The notes: a model not told the origin generated them from the sequence alone. A stretch of DNA of 64,000 bases from Arthrobacter sp. FB24 (GCF_000196235.1 NC_008539.1:1-64000), one strand, 5' to 3'; positions 42,898 to 52,199 are shown, counted from the stretch's first letter. Made by a program: numbers and translations.

Positions 42898-44262
42898 ATG
42901 AGGGAAACACCGTTCCGGTTGTTGCTCGATGCCCGCGCCTGCCGGAAAAAGGGCAGCGCTGCGATCCTGCAGCGCCAACGCGAGCGGCTGGTGGAGATGG
43001 TGACATACGCACGGACGTGCTCCCCGTACTACCGCCAGCTCTATCAGGGCCTGCCGGCACGGATCACGGACCCGCGTCTGCTGCCCGTGACGACAAAGGC
43101 CGCACTGATGGCACATTTCGATGACTGGGTCACAGACCCTGCGGTGACCCTGGAGGGAACGCAGTCGTTCGTCGCGGACCCGTCGCTGCTCGGTGAGAAG
43201 TTCCTCAACCGCTACACGGCCGCTACGACATCCGGGACGACCGGCACCCGCGGACTGTTCCTGCTCGACACCCGAACCCTGGCCGTATCCAAGGCCCTGA
43301 CGTTCCGCATGCTCAGTTCCTGGCTCACCCCGGCAGACCTCATGGGGATCATCCGCGGGCGCGGGCGGATAGCCATGGTCGTCGCCACCGGCGGCCACTT
43401 CGCCTCAGCAGCAGCCGCAGCCGCGCTACGAAAGGGACCAGCCCGGCACAGCGTGCGCGTGTTCCCGGTCCAGACGCCGATACCGGACCTCGTCGCTCAG
43501 CTGAACAGCTTCCGCCCGGCCCTCCTCGCCCCCTACGCCTCCACTGGCCGGTTGCTGGCATCCGAGCAGGAAGCAGGACGTCTGACCATCCAGCCCGTTG
43601 CTGTTATTCTCTCGGCCGAGGGACTGCCTGCGGGAGAGTACGCCAGGATCAGCGGAGCGTTTGGGGCGAAGGTCCGGCAGGGCTACGCAGCGACTGAATG
43701 CCCCTTCCTGAGCTACAGCTGCCAGGAAGGCTGGCTGCACGTCAACAGCGACTGGGCCATCCTGGAACCGGTGGATGCAAACCATGAACCCGTCCCGCCC
43801 GGGCAGCCCTCGCACACCGTGCTGCTGAGCAACCTGGCCAACCGCATCCAACCCATCCTGCGCTACGACCTCGGCGACAGCGTCACCGCAAGGACTGACC
43901 CCTGCCGGTGCGGGGACCCGACGCCGGCCATCCACGTGCAGGGACGGAACGCCGAGCTGCTGACCCTCCAAGGCAACCGGCTCGCCGTCGCAGTGACACC
44001 CCTTACGCTGAGTACCGCCCTCGACAGGGTGCAGGGCCTGAGTAAGGGCCAGATCATCCAGACAGGACCCCAGAGCCTCAGCCTCCGGCTGCAGCCCGCC
44101 GCCGGTGCGGATCCTGAGAACGTATGGGAATCCGCCCGGTCCGAAATCACCCGCGCGTTGACCAGTCATGGGCTGGGCAACGTCACCATCACCAGGGACG
44201 CCGGGCCACCGCTACTCACTCCAGGCGGCAAGCACCGCACAGTCGTCCCGCTGCCCCCGTAA
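42898..44262 (+). CDS. Phenylacetate-CoA ligase-like AMP-forming enzyme
   Basis: 454 aa. The adenylate-forming motif is AATTSGTTGTRGLFLLD; GYAATECPFLS and ILRYDLGDSVT match the A5 and A7/A8 blocks of PaaK/CoF synthetase-type ligases. It probably activates an aromatic or other carboxylic acid as acyl-AMP. The substrate is unknown and no matching pathway is nearby. It lies 48 bp after cadD with a CAGGAGG site, so it may belong to the metal operon. A Cys-containing stretch DPCRCGDP sits after A8. Confidence 0.8.
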   Translation: MRETPFRLLLDARACRKKGSAAILQRQRERLVEMVTYARTCSPYYRQLYQGLPARITDPRLLPVTTKAALMAHFDDWVTDPAVTLEGTQSFVADPSLLGEKFLNRYTAATTSGTTGTRGLFLLDTRTLAVSKALTFRMLSSWLTPADLMGIIRGRGRIAMVVATGGHFASAAAAAALRKGPARHSVRVFPVQTPIPDLVAQLNSFRPALLAPYASTGRLLASEQEAGRLTIQPVAVILSAEGLPAGEYARISGAFGAKVRQGYAATECPFLSYSCQEGWLHVNSDWAILEPVDANHEPVPPGQPSHTVLLSNLANRIQPILRYDLGDSVTARTDPCRCGDPTPAIHVQGRNAELLTLQGNRLAVAVTPLTLSTALDRVQGLSKGQIIQTGPQSLSLRLQPAAGADPENVWESARSEITRALTSHGLGNVTITRDAGPPLLTPGGKHRTVVPLPP

Positions 44263-44571
44263 GAGCCATCCCATCTTGTCGGCGAATACATTGGTGATGC
44301 CGACGGCCACTAGAGCATCCAGTCGCCGGGCCCAGGTCCGGCTTGGCCGTTGAGACCCGCGCATATCCAATATCCATCCCCGCACCGTACCGGAATTTGC
44401 CCCGTGACGCTCGGAAATGAGTTCGCGTTCAAACTCGGCCAGGAGCCCGAAGACAAGCTTCCCGGAGGCCCTAGTGGTATCGGATGGCGGCGCCCTTCCG
44501 ATGAGGACCTTCAGACCGATCCCACGCCCGGTCAGGTCATGGACGATGTTGACCAGGTTGGGCTACACCGC
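44263..44571 (-). pseudogene. Scrambled serine resolvase remnants
   Basis: On the minus strand one frame reads a resolvase middle section (NLVNIVHDLTGRGIGLKVL ... KLVFGLLAEFERELISERHG, about 44559 to 44403). It runs into a second resolvase N-terminus: MDIGYARVSTAKPDL begins at 44377 and, after a 1-nt shift, continues RRLDALVAVGITNVFADKM to about 44272. The order (middle, then start) shows a rearranged, dead copy unlike the intact tnpR at 21076. Confidence 0.75.
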
Positions 44572-44579
44572 GGCACACC

Positions 44580-44679
44580 GATGGGCTGGGAACAGCTCAC
44601 CGGCGACTACACGTGGCCCCGCCCCAACCAGATCAAACCCGGCAAATACGGGCCACTACCCCGCCCGGCCATACCCTAG
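44580..44679 (+). pseudogene. 3' end of a second Tn3 transposase
   Basis: About 32 codons ([20 protein letters not shown]...) match the last residues of the left-end tnpA, with differences and a three-codon deletion. It abuts the right inverted repeat exactly as tnpA abuts the left one. Both transposon termini are therefore tnpA-proximal ends, the right one from a diverged relative. Confidence 0.88.
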
Positions 44680-44712
44680 CGTCGGATATTTCACTTTTTC
44701 ACACGTCACCCC
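44675..44712 (-). repeat. Right terminal inverted repeat of the transposon
   Basis: 38 bp; read on the minus strand it begins GGGGTGACGTGTGAAAAAGT and ends ACGCTAGG, 34 of 38 identical to the left end. The target duplication AACCT follows at 44713-44717. Confidence 0.95.
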
Positions 44713-44717
44713 AACCT

Positions 44718-45837
44718 GGCCAGCCAGGACGGCACCGCGCCAAGTCCCGTTGTTTCTGCGGTCAATAGCGAATTGATGCCCTGGACGCTGGCGCTGGCGG
44801 TACTCGCCGTCATCCTCGGAGGCATCCGGATGATCTGGGAACAGCGTGGGGCGCCGCTAAAGGACCTGCTCCGTTCGCTGCTCACGCTCACTCTGGTGTC
44901 GGGCCTTGGCCTGGGTGTCATCTCAATTCTGGTGATCGCGGCCGACGCCTTCGCTGTCGCCGTCATCGAGCGTTCGACAGACGGGAAGGGCTTCGCAGAG
45001 GCGATGAACATCCTGGTCATGACCAACCAGACCGGCGTCGGGGTGTTTATCCTGATCGTTCTGGGGCTGATTGGTCTGATTGCATCTCTCGTCCAGGTCG
45101 TGCTGATGGTGGTGCGCAGCGGCATGCTGGTGATCCTGGCGGGCATCCTGCCGACCACGGCCGCGTTCACCAACACGGAGATGGGCAGGCAGTGGTTCCA
45201 GAAAGCAGTTGGCTGGACTATCGCGTTCATCCTCTACAAACCTGCCGCAGCCATCGTCTACTCGGTCGCATTCCTCCTCATGGGCAGCAACAGTGGGAAG
45301 AATTCGTTGATCACGTCCATCACGGGCTTCACGTTGATGATCGTCGCGCTGTTCGCTTTGCCGGCGCTGATGCGATTCGTGACGCCGATGGTCGGTGCCG
45401 TCGCCTCCGGCGGGGGAGCAGGAGCAGGAGCCGCCGTGGGGGCCATGGCCACAGGTGCCGTCTCCATGGGCCGCAGCGGAAGCGGTAAAGGCAACGCCAC
45501 CCCGACACCGGCCAGTACACAAAACAACCAGTCAGGCTCATCTCCGAAGGGCAGCACCGGAACCACCGGCCTCAGAGGGAATGGCGGGAAGCCGACGCCC
45601 GGGGCGACCGGTCCGGGCGGGGCCACCAGCGCCGCCACAGCCGTCGCGCCAGGCGCTACCGGCGCAGGAGCAGGGGCAGCCGCAGGCAGCGCAGGCGCCG
45701 CCTCGGGTGCAGCGTCAGCTGCAGGTCCGGCCGGCATGGCCGTCGCCGTAGGAGCACAAGCAGCGTCCAGGGTTTCCCAGGCCGCACAACAGACCGCGCA
45801 GGATTCAACCGGGGAGGGCCCCAGTGGCAGCAATTAA
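44718..45837 (+). pseudogene. 3' part of the interrupted VirB6/TrbL-like (SCO6881-type) gene
   Basis: Continues in frame from codon 61 of the 5' piece: NLASQDGTAPSPVVSAVNSE, then about six membrane helices (MPWTLALAVLAVILGGIRMI onward) and a Gly/Ala/Ser-rich cytoplasmic tail of 130 residues. This is the layout of VirB6/TrbL-like channel proteins next to SCO6880 in actinobacteria. A fragment could be made from TTG 44773 or ATG 44776 but would lack the first 79 residues. Its end overlaps the next gene by 14 nt. Confidence 0.88.
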
Positions 45838-47332
45838 TACCGAATACAAGGAACCGTCCTACGGCAACTGGCGCGTCCCGCGTTCTGCCGGGCTGGGCAA
45901 CCTCGGCGCTATCGGCACCGGCATTGTCATGGCCGGTTTGTTGCTGGGCATCATCAGCTTCGCCATCTGGGGCCTGCTCCCGGGCCTTGCTGTCCTTGCC
46001 GTCGCCGGGGCGGCCGCCCTGCTGCTGACGGTCAAGGACAAGCACGGCCAGTCCGTTGTTGACCGGTTCGGAACACGGATGAGCTTCCGTCTCGCCAAGT
46101 CCTCCGGAACGAACCTCTACCGTTCCGGCCCCCTCGGGGTCGCCGAGTGGGGCATGTACCAGCTGCCGGGACTTGCCGCGAAGTCGACCCTCTACGAATT
46201 CACCGACTCCTACAAGCGCCCGTTCGCACTCCTGCATGTCCCGGCCACCAGCCACTACACCGTGATCTTCTCCACCGAACCCGACGGAGCGTCCCTGGTG
46301 GACCCGGAGCAGGTCGATGCGTGGGTCGCGAACTGGGGCGGCTGGCTCGCCGGCCTCGGGGACGAAGCGGGCCTGGACGCCGCCGCCGTGACGGTGGAGA
46401 CCGCACCGGACTCCGGCTACCGGCTCCGCAATGAGGTCATGATGAACATCGACCCGAACGCCCCGGAATTTGCCAAAAAGGTGCTCAACGAGGTCGTGAA
46501 AACGTATCCGGAAGGTTCGGCCACGGTCCGGGCCTGGGTGTCCCTGTCCTTCAACGCCTCCCTGCGGGCGGGCGCGAAGAAGCGCACACCCGAGGACGTC
46601 GCCCGTGACCTCGCGTCCCGGATCCCCGGGCTGTCGGCCCGGCTGCAGTCCACCGGCGCCGGGATCGCCCGGCCGATGTCCGCGCAGGAACTCTGCGAGG
46701 TCGTCCGGATCGCCTACGATCCGCCCGCGGCCCTGATCATTGACGAAGCGCACTCCGCCGGCTCCCCGGTGTCCCTGACCTGGGGCGAAGTCGGACCCTC
46801 CGCGACGCAGGCGTCCTGGGATGACTACCGGCATGACAGCGCGTTCTCCGTCTCGTGGACCATGACCGGTGCCCCGCGCGGGTCGGTGAACTCCTCGGTC
46901 CTGTCCCGGCTGCTGGCCCCGCACGGGGACATCGACCGCAAGCGCATTTCACTGCTCTACCGCCCGATGGATTCGGCCCGTGCCGCGGCCGTGGTTGAGA
47001 GGGACCAGAACAACGCCAACGTGCGCATCACCTCCGGGGGACGCCCGTCCGCCCGTGCCCTGGTCGATGCCCGCTCCGCCGTGCAAACCGCCCAAGAAGA
47101 AGCCCAAGGCGCCGGGCTGGTGAACTTCGGCATGGTCGTCACCGCCACCGTGACCGACAAGGAACGCCTCGCAGATGCCGTGGCCGCCGTGGAGCAGACC
47201 TCCGGCACCGCCCGGGTGCTGCTGCGCCGCGCCTACGGCGCCCAGGACACCGCGTTCGCCGCGTCCCTGCCGCTCGGGCTGGTCCTTCCCAAGCACAGCC
47301 TCCTGCCCTCCGAAATCAAGGATGCCCTGTAA
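45824..47332 (+). CDS. SCO6880-family transfer protein (PrgI/VirB3-VirB4 N-terminal type)
   Basis: 502 aa from GTG 45824. Two membrane helices at residues 28-65 (PrgI/VirB3-like) precede a large cytoplasmic region like the N-terminal domain of VirB4, without Walker motifs. In actinobacterial T4SS this family is encoded directly before a VirB4 ATPase, as here. The next ATG overlaps its stop (TAATG). It probably links the channel to the ATPase. Confidence 0.88.
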   Translation: MAAINTEYKEPSYGNWRVPRSAGLGNLGAIGTGIVMAGLLLGIISFAIWGLLPGLAVLAVAGAAALLLTVKDKHGQSVVDRFGTRMSFRLAKSSGTNLYRSGPLGVAEWGMYQLPGLAAKSTLYEFTDSYKRPFALLHVPATSHYTVIFSTEPDGASLVDPEQVDAWVANWGGWLAGLGDEAGLDAAAVTVETAPDSGYRLRNEVMMNIDPNAPEFAKKVLNEVVKTYPEGSATVRAWVSLSFNASLRAGAKKRTPEDVARDLASRIPGLSARLQSTGAGIARPMSAQELCEVVRIAYDPPAALIIDEAHSAGSPVSLTWGEVGPSATQASWDDYRHDSAFSVSWTMTGAPRGSVNSSVLSRLLAPHGDIDRKRISLLYRPMDSARAAAVVERDQNNANVRITSGGRPSARALVDARSAVQTAQEEAQGAGLVNFGMVVTATVTDKERLADAVAAVEQTSGTARVLLRRAYGAQDTAFAASLPLGLVLPKHSLLPSEIKDAL

Positions 47333-48888
47333 TGGCCCGCATGAAACTCTTCACCCGCCCCGCCAAGAAGGCCGCAGCACCGGTCAAGAATGCGCCGAAG
47401 AAGAAGGCGGAGAAGGAACAGCGTCAGCCCGGGCCCTCTGCCCGGGGCTGGACCGGACGCGGCGGCGGCATGGCCGCCCTCGTCCCCTCCGTGAAGGAAT
47501 ACCGGGGAACCACGGTCCAGGTGTGCGGGCTGTGGCCGTTTTCCTCCGGGGCCTCCTCACCCATGATCGGCGTCCCGCTCGGACGCCACGAGGAAACCCA
47601 GGCCACGGTCTGCTGTGACCCGATCAGCTGGTTCCAGCGGGCACGCCTGATTTCCAATCCGTCTGCGTTCATCCTGGGCAAGCCGGGGCTGGGAAAGTCC
47701 ACCGTGGTGCGCCGGATGTTCATCGGTCTCTCCGCTCAGGGCGTCCACCCTCTGATCCTGGGGGACTTGAAAGGCGAGCACGTCAAAGCGGTCCAGGCAC
47801 TCGGCGGACAGGTCATCAAGCTCGGCCGCGGCGTCGGGTACCTGAACATCCTCGATCCCGGCCAGGCCGTCGAAGCGGCGCAGCTGCTCGAAGCCAGCGG
47901 CCATCACGAGGACGCCGCCCGGGTCCGCGCCGACGCGCACGGCCGTCGCCTGACAATGGTTGTCTCCCTGATCACGATCAGCCGGAACAACCCGCCCACC
48001 GATCAGGAACAGACAATCCTGGACCGGGCCTTGCGGGTCCTCGATGACCGGTTCGACGGTGTTCCTGTCCTCAAAGACCTCCTGGACGTGATCATCTCCG
48101 CACCCGACGAGCTGCGGCAGGTCGCCTTGGACCGTGGGGACATGGCCGTCTACCTGCAGGAGACCCGGGCACTGGAAGCAACCCTGCTGGGCCTGACCGG
48201 TGGCGGGAAGCTGGGGGAAATCTTCTCCCGGCACACCACCAACCCCATGATGCGCGACCGCGCCGTGGTCTTCGACGTCTCCAGCATTGACGAAACCGAA
48301 ACCGACCTCCAAGCTGCAATCCTGCTCGCGTGCTGGTCCTACGGCTTCGGCACCGTCAACGTCGCCAACGCCCTCGCGGACGCCGGCCTGGAACCGCGCC
48401 GAAACTACTTCGTCGTCCTCGATGAACTCTGGCGGGCGCTGCGCGCCGGTAAAGGCATGGTGGATCGGGTGGACGCCCTGACCCGGCTCAACCGCTCCGT
48501 CGGTGTCGGGCAGATCATGATCTCCCACACCATGTCCGACCTGCTGGCACTGCCGGCAGAAGAGGACCGGATGAAAGCCCGCGGCTTCGTGGAACGCTCC
48601 GGCATGGTCATCTGCGGTGGCCTCCCGGCCTCCGAGATGCCGCTGCTGACCTCGGCCATCCCGTTGTCCCGGCAGGAACAGCAGAAGCTCATCTCCTGGC
48701 AGGACCCGCCCGCATGGGACTCCCGCGGGCTCGACGTCGAACCCCCCGGACGCGGGAAGTTCCTGATCAAGGTCGGCGGCCGTCCCGGCATCCCCGTCCT
48801 GGTGGGCCTGACGTCCCTCGAACAGGGCCCGGACGGAGTCAACGACACCGAAGGAAAGTGGCATGAGAACGTTGAGAAGTTCGCGTGA
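47332..48888 (+). CDS. virB4: VirB4/TraE-type transfer ATPase
   Basis: 518 aa. Basic N-terminus, then the ATPase core: Walker A LGKPGLGKSTVVRR near 115-125, Walker B YFVVLDELWRAL near 360, and the motif GVGQIMISHTMSDLLALP of VirB4/TraC ATPases. It powers assembly and operation of the channel. The N-terminal VirB4 domain is supplied by the separate SCO6880-type gene upstream, with a TAATG coupling. Transcription from 13024 is interrupted by the transposon, so expression may be reduced. Confidence 0.9.
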   Translation: MARMKLFTRPAKKAAAPVKNAPKKKAEKEQRQPGPSARGWTGRGGGMAALVPSVKEYRGTTVQVCGLWPFSSGASSPMIGVPLGRHEETQATVCCDPISWFQRARLISNPSAFILGKPGLGKSTVVRRMFIGLSAQGVHPLILGDLKGEHVKAVQALGGQVIKLGRGVGYLNILDPGQAVEAAQLLEASGHHEDAARVRADAHGRRLTMVVSLITISRNNPPTDQEQTILDRALRVLDDRFDGVPVLKDLLDVIISAPDELRQVALDRGDMAVYLQETRALEATLLGLTGGGKLGEIFSRHTTNPMMRDRAVVFDVSSIDETETDLQAAILLACWSYGFGTVNVANALADAGLEPRRNYFVVLDELWRALRAGKGMVDRVDALTRLNRSVGVGQIMISHTMSDLLALPAEEDRMKARGFVERSGMVICGGLPASEMPLLTSAIPLSRQEQQKLISWQDPPAWDSRGLDVEPPGRGKFLIKVGGRPGIPVLVGLTSLEQGPDGVNDTEGKWHENVEKFA

Positions 48889-48947
48889 ATTTTGACGCTT
48901 TTGGCGGGAACTTGAGCATGCCCGGGGGTTGCAGCGGGTGTGGGTGC

Positions 48948-50714
48948 TCAGGTTCGGGGAACCTGTTCGCCTTCAAGGGTGAGGTCGGGGTGCTCGACGG
49001 TGTTGAGGTAGCGGGTGGCGCCTTCGACGCTGAGCCCGAACAGGTCGCAGATGCGGCGGATGTCGCCGCCGGTGGCGTGGATCTCGTGGAGGATTCGGTC
49101 CTCGCGCAGCGCCTGGGGCCGCAGCGTCAATCCGGTCCAGGGGTACTGCCGGCTGACGGGCAGGAGCCGGGGCGCCGTACGCCGGTTGATGAGCAGGTGC
49201 GGGTTGGCACTGCCTGGCCAGGTTCGGTTGCGCTGGTCGAGCCAGGCTGCCAGGCGGGTGCGCACGGGCGCGGCCAGCGGAATGTCGCGGGTGCCGAGTA
49301 CCAGGTGTCCGTCGCTGATGTCGGTGAGGCGCAGCTCGCTGAGCTGTTTCTTGGTCAGTGCGTGGAAGGCGACCAAGGCAACCGCGAGGGCGACGACCGG
49401 CTTCGGGGAGTTCAGCTCCTCGCGGATCGCTGCGGCGTCCAGGGCGAGAGGGATAGTGCTGGCCTTCGGGGACGCCTTCATCCCGCGGGTCGGATTGGCG
49501 AAGATGAGCCGGCGGCCTTTGAGGGTCGTGAAGAGCGACTTGAGTCCGTTCCCGGCGATGTGGCGGCGGGCCGTCGTTTCGTCCAGCGCGGCTGTGATGT
49601 CGGTGCGGGTGACCTCGGCGAAGGATTGGAGGCCTGCTCCGGCCCAGGCGTGGATGATGGGTTCGATGCCCATGATGTGCGCCCTGATGGTCTGTGGGTC
49701 GCGCGGGATCTGCCGTGGCGCCTGGTGGGCGCCGTTGGTCAGGACCTGCAGCCACACCTCGAGCTGGTCCTTCATGACCGGTGGCAGGGTGCTGGTCTTG
49801 GCAGCGAAGTAGCGTTCGAGCCGGGTCGGCCGGTCCTCGATGAGCAGGCCGGCCGCGGCCAGCACGTCGATCGTGGAGAGGACGTTGCCGGAGTATTGGC
49901 GCAGCTGGAGGACGTCGGTGGCGCGGATCTTCGCGGTCGGGCTGAGCCGGAAACCCTGCAGCAGCCGCAGCGAGCGGGTTACGTCGTTGCGTTGCCGCTT
50001 GCTCCAGCCGGCCCTCTCGGCGTGTTCACGGACGATGGCGGCGCAGTAGCGGGTCAGGTCCCTTTCTTCGAGGCGGAGACGCGCTGCGACGACGGCGGGA
50101 TCGGGCGCCATATCGAACAACGTCATCTGCCCGCCGTGGTCGGCAGCAGATCCGGGGCCGGGCGGGTTGTTCTTGTCCCGCCGTTTCCATGGGGCGCGCT
50201 GGTCCGGGCTCAAGTGTGGTGCTCCGCGGCGGTGGAAGCTCATGTTGGCGAAGAAGAGCTGGTGGCCATCCCTATTCGCGCCGGCCAGGTCCAGGCCGTG
50301 TCCGGGCTCCTGGACCATTCGGGCCTGCTCCAGACACAGCCGGCAGGCCCGCCGCTCTCCGACACGGGCGGCGCGCCCGCAGAAGTCGCAGACTCCTTCC
50401 GGGTAGTGGGAACGCCACCATCGACACGGCCAGCACGTCCACTTGTAGCGGCGGTAGACACCCCACGCCAGACAGTCCTTGCACGAGCCTGGGTATTGTG
50501 GGCTGCCGGGATGGCAGCCGGCACACATGCCCTGGCTGAAGTAGCCCATGTCGGTTCCGCACTTGGAGCACGGCGGTGCAATGAACGGCCCGCCGGGAAG
50601 GCAGACATAGCAATAGTCCACCCGAGGGAAGGTCCAGGCGACACGGTTGATTTGGCAGCGGGGGCACATCGATGGCGGCCGCAGCGGCGCCGTCGGGCCC
50701 GGGGCAGGACTCAC
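48948..50714 (-). CDS. Zinc-ribbon tyrosine-recombinase-like protein (TnpB-like)
   Basis: 588 aa. Residues 17-127 hold eight CxxC pairs at regular spacing (C17/20, 35/38, 49/52, 64/67, 78/81, 94/97, 109/112, 124/127), probably four zinc ribbons. The C-terminal part is recombinase-like: ALTKKQLSELRLTDI at box I and FGLSVEGATRYLNTV at the end, with a Tyr kept. Box I Arg and the later His appear replaced, so catalysis is doubtful. Size and partners recall TnpB (630 aa) of Tn554. It is the last gene of a three-gene leftward unit. Confidence 0.65.
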   Translation of the reverse strand: MSPAPGPTAPLRPPSMCPRCQINRVAWTFPRVDYCYVCLPGGPFIAPPCSKCGTDMGYFSQGMCAGCHPGSPQYPGSCKDCLAWGVYRRYKWTCWPCRWWRSHYPEGVCDFCGRAARVGERRACRLCLEQARMVQEPGHGLDLAGANRDGHQLFFANMSFHRRGAPHLSPDQRAPWKRRDKNNPPGPGSAADHGGQMTLFDMAPDPAVVAARLRLEERDLTRYCAAIVREHAERAGWSKRQRNDVTRSLRLLQGFRLSPTAKIRATDVLQLRQYSGNVLSTIDVLAAAGLLIEDRPTRLERYFAAKTSTLPPVMKDQLEVWLQVLTNGAHQAPRQIPRDPQTIRAHIMGIEPIIHAWAGAGLQSFAEVTRTDITAALDETTARRHIAGNGLKSLFTTLKGRRLIFANPTRGMKASPKASTIPLALDAAAIREELNSPKPVVALAVALVAFHALTKKQLSELRLTDISDGHLVLGTRDIPLAAPVRTRLAAWLDQRNRTWPGSANPHLLINRRTAPRLLPVSRQYPWTGLTLRPQALREDRILHEIHATGGDIRRICDLFGLSVEGATRYLNTVEHPDLTLEGEQVPRT

Positions 50715-50725
50715 AACAGCCCTGC

Positions 50726-51076
50726 CTATAGGGGCGGTTCGGACCGCGGCTTGCCGAATCTCGGCGTGACGACCGGCGATGCCCCGCCATTGCCGGCGCC
50801 GTGGCCCTGGTCATCGCCGTTGACGGTCTCGGTGGCGCGTGGACGACGTGCCGCGACCTTGTCCGGCTCGGGGCTCATCAGGTCCGTCGGCGTGCACTTC
50901 AACACTGAGCAGAGCACGTCGAGCTCTTCGAGTCTCATCGTCGCCGGTGTCCCGGCCCACCACGAGGACATCTTCCCGGCGCTGATCTCCAGCCCGGCAT
51001 CGGCGAGCATCCGGCGCATCTGCGCTGACTTCCAGACCCCGCGTTCGGCGGCTCTGATCCGCAGATTCCACAGCAC
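50726..51076 (-). CDS. XRE-type small DNA-binding protein of the recombinase module
   Basis: 116 aa from GTG 51076 (AGAAGGAAGG upstream). LWNLRIRAAERGVWKSAQMRRMLADAGLEISAGKMSSWWAGTPATMRLEELDVLCSVLKCTPTDLM is a Cro/C1-type helix-turn-helix. The C-terminal 40 residues look disordered. It starts 4 nt after the recombinase stop, so it is co-translated. The size resembles TnpC (125 aa) of Tn554, which helps orient transposition; that analogy is inference. Confidence 0.75.
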   Translation of the reverse strand: MLWNLRIRAAERGVWKSAQMRRMLADAGLEISAGKMSSWWAGTPATMRLEELDVLCSVLKCTPTDLMSPEPDKVAARRPRATETVNGDDQGHGAGNGGASPVVTPRFGKPRSEPPL

Positions 51077-51080
51077 GGCA

Positions 51081-52172
51081 TCATCCTTCCTTCTGTGTGG
51101 TTGCGAAGCGGGATTCGACCCGCTCATTGGCGTTCTTCCAGGCCAGCTCGACGTGCTCGCTGCGCACGTGGATGTAACCCGAGGTAGTCGAGAGCCACTG
51201 ATGCCCCAGCAGCTCTTGAAGCGCTTTGATGTCCATTCCGGCCCCGTAGAGCGAGGAGGCGCAGTAATGCCGCAGAACGTGGGGCGTCATCCGTCCCGAC
51301 CAGGCCGGCAACCACTGCTCGACCTGCAAGCCCAGGCTGCGCCGCAGCGCGTTGCCACCGACCCGGCCGCATCGTCCCAGCTCGCGGTCGAACCGCTCCG
51401 AGGGGAGCAGGGGTGCGCCGGGGTCGCCCCAGTCCTCGCCGTACTGGTGTCGGACCTCGCCCAGCCACCAGTCGATCAGCTCGGCCGCGCCGTTGATCGC
51501 GGGTACCAGACGCGGCTTCGGGCCACGGCCCTGTGCTCCCTTGCCGAACCGGACGTGGAGCTTGCCGAACCCGCCCAGGTCCGGGCGCCAGTCCCGGATG
51601 TCGAGCATCACCGTCTCGTTGATCCGCAACCCCAGCCGACGCCACAGCGAGGCAGCGAAGTAGTCCCGCGCGGCGGGCAGATACTTGCGGGCCTGCGGGA
51701 TCGAGTGCCGCCAACAACTAAAGAACGCGTCGATCTCGGCATCGGACGGCGGCACTCTGACGTTGCCCAGCGACGCCCCGGACTGGCGGTTGAACTCATC
51801 GATGGGCTGCTCGACCAGTACCCCGGCCACCCGATGGATCCGGCCCTGGTAACGGCTGATCATGAACTCGTAAAACAGCGCCAGCGTCCCGGCCTTGCCG
51901 GCTCTGGTGCTCACACTGCGACCCAGCCTGCGCTGTTCGGCCAGGAAGCGGTCGGCGTCCTGGCAGGTCGCCGCCCACAGCGGGCCCGTCACCGACCGGG
52001 CGAATTCAATAATCGTCGCCCGGGTATTGCGGATATGCGGATCGCTCAAACCAGCCGCTGCCATCGCCAGCGCGTACTGGTCAACGATCTCCTGCTCGAA
52101 ATCCTCGGCCGCCTGCACACTCCAGAACGCCGGATCCATGGCGCCGCCACCGGGCAACGCCACCAGCACCAT
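51081..52172 (-). CDS. Tyrosine recombinase (TnpA-like)
   Basis: 363 aa (or 352 from ATG 52139). The full catalytic set can be seen: Arg183 in RRLGLRINET, a Lys near 211-219, His298 and Arg301 in PHVLRHYCASSLY, His324 in LLGHQWLSTT and Tyr333 in SGYIHV. An N-terminal SAM-like core-binding domain covers about 25-120. It leads a leftward unit with the XRE and zinc-ribbon proteins and is the likely active enzyme. Size matches TnpA (361 aa) of Tn554. Confidence 0.88.
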   Translation of the reverse strand: MVLVALPGGGAMDPAFWSVQAAEDFEQEIVDQYALAMAAAGLSDPHIRNTRATIIEFARSVTGPLWAATCQDADRFLAEQRRLGRSVSTRAGKAGTLALFYEFMISRYQGRIHRVAGVLVEQPIDEFNRQSGASLGNVRVPPSDAEIDAFFSCWRHSIPQARKYLPAARDYFAASLWRRLGLRINETVMLDIRDWRPDLGGFGKLHVRFGKGAQGRGPKPRLVPAINGAAELIDWWLGEVRHQYGEDWGDPGAPLLPSERFDRELGRCGRVGGNALRRSLGLQVEQWLPAWSGRMTPHVLRHYCASSLYGAGMDIKALQELLGHQWLSTTSGYIHVRSEHVELAWKNANERVESRFATTQKEG

Positions 52173-52199
52173 CAGCTACCAACTTCAGAAGGAGCGAGC

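Larger units (their letters stand above)
18001..44712. mobile_element. 26.7-kb Tn3-family metal-resistance transposon
   Basis: Bounded by 38-bp inverted repeats beginning GGGG and ending near ACGTTAAG, 34 of 38 positions identical. It is flanked by the perfect 5-bp target duplication AACCT (17996-18000 and 44713-44717), the hallmark length for Tn3-family insertion. It carries tnpR and tnpA at the left end. Cargo covers copper, mercury, arsenic, cadmium and lead functions, plus lipoprotein and cytochrome c maturation genes. The right end derives from a second, decayed Tn3-type element. The insertion splits the VirB6-like transfer gene. Confidence 0.95.
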
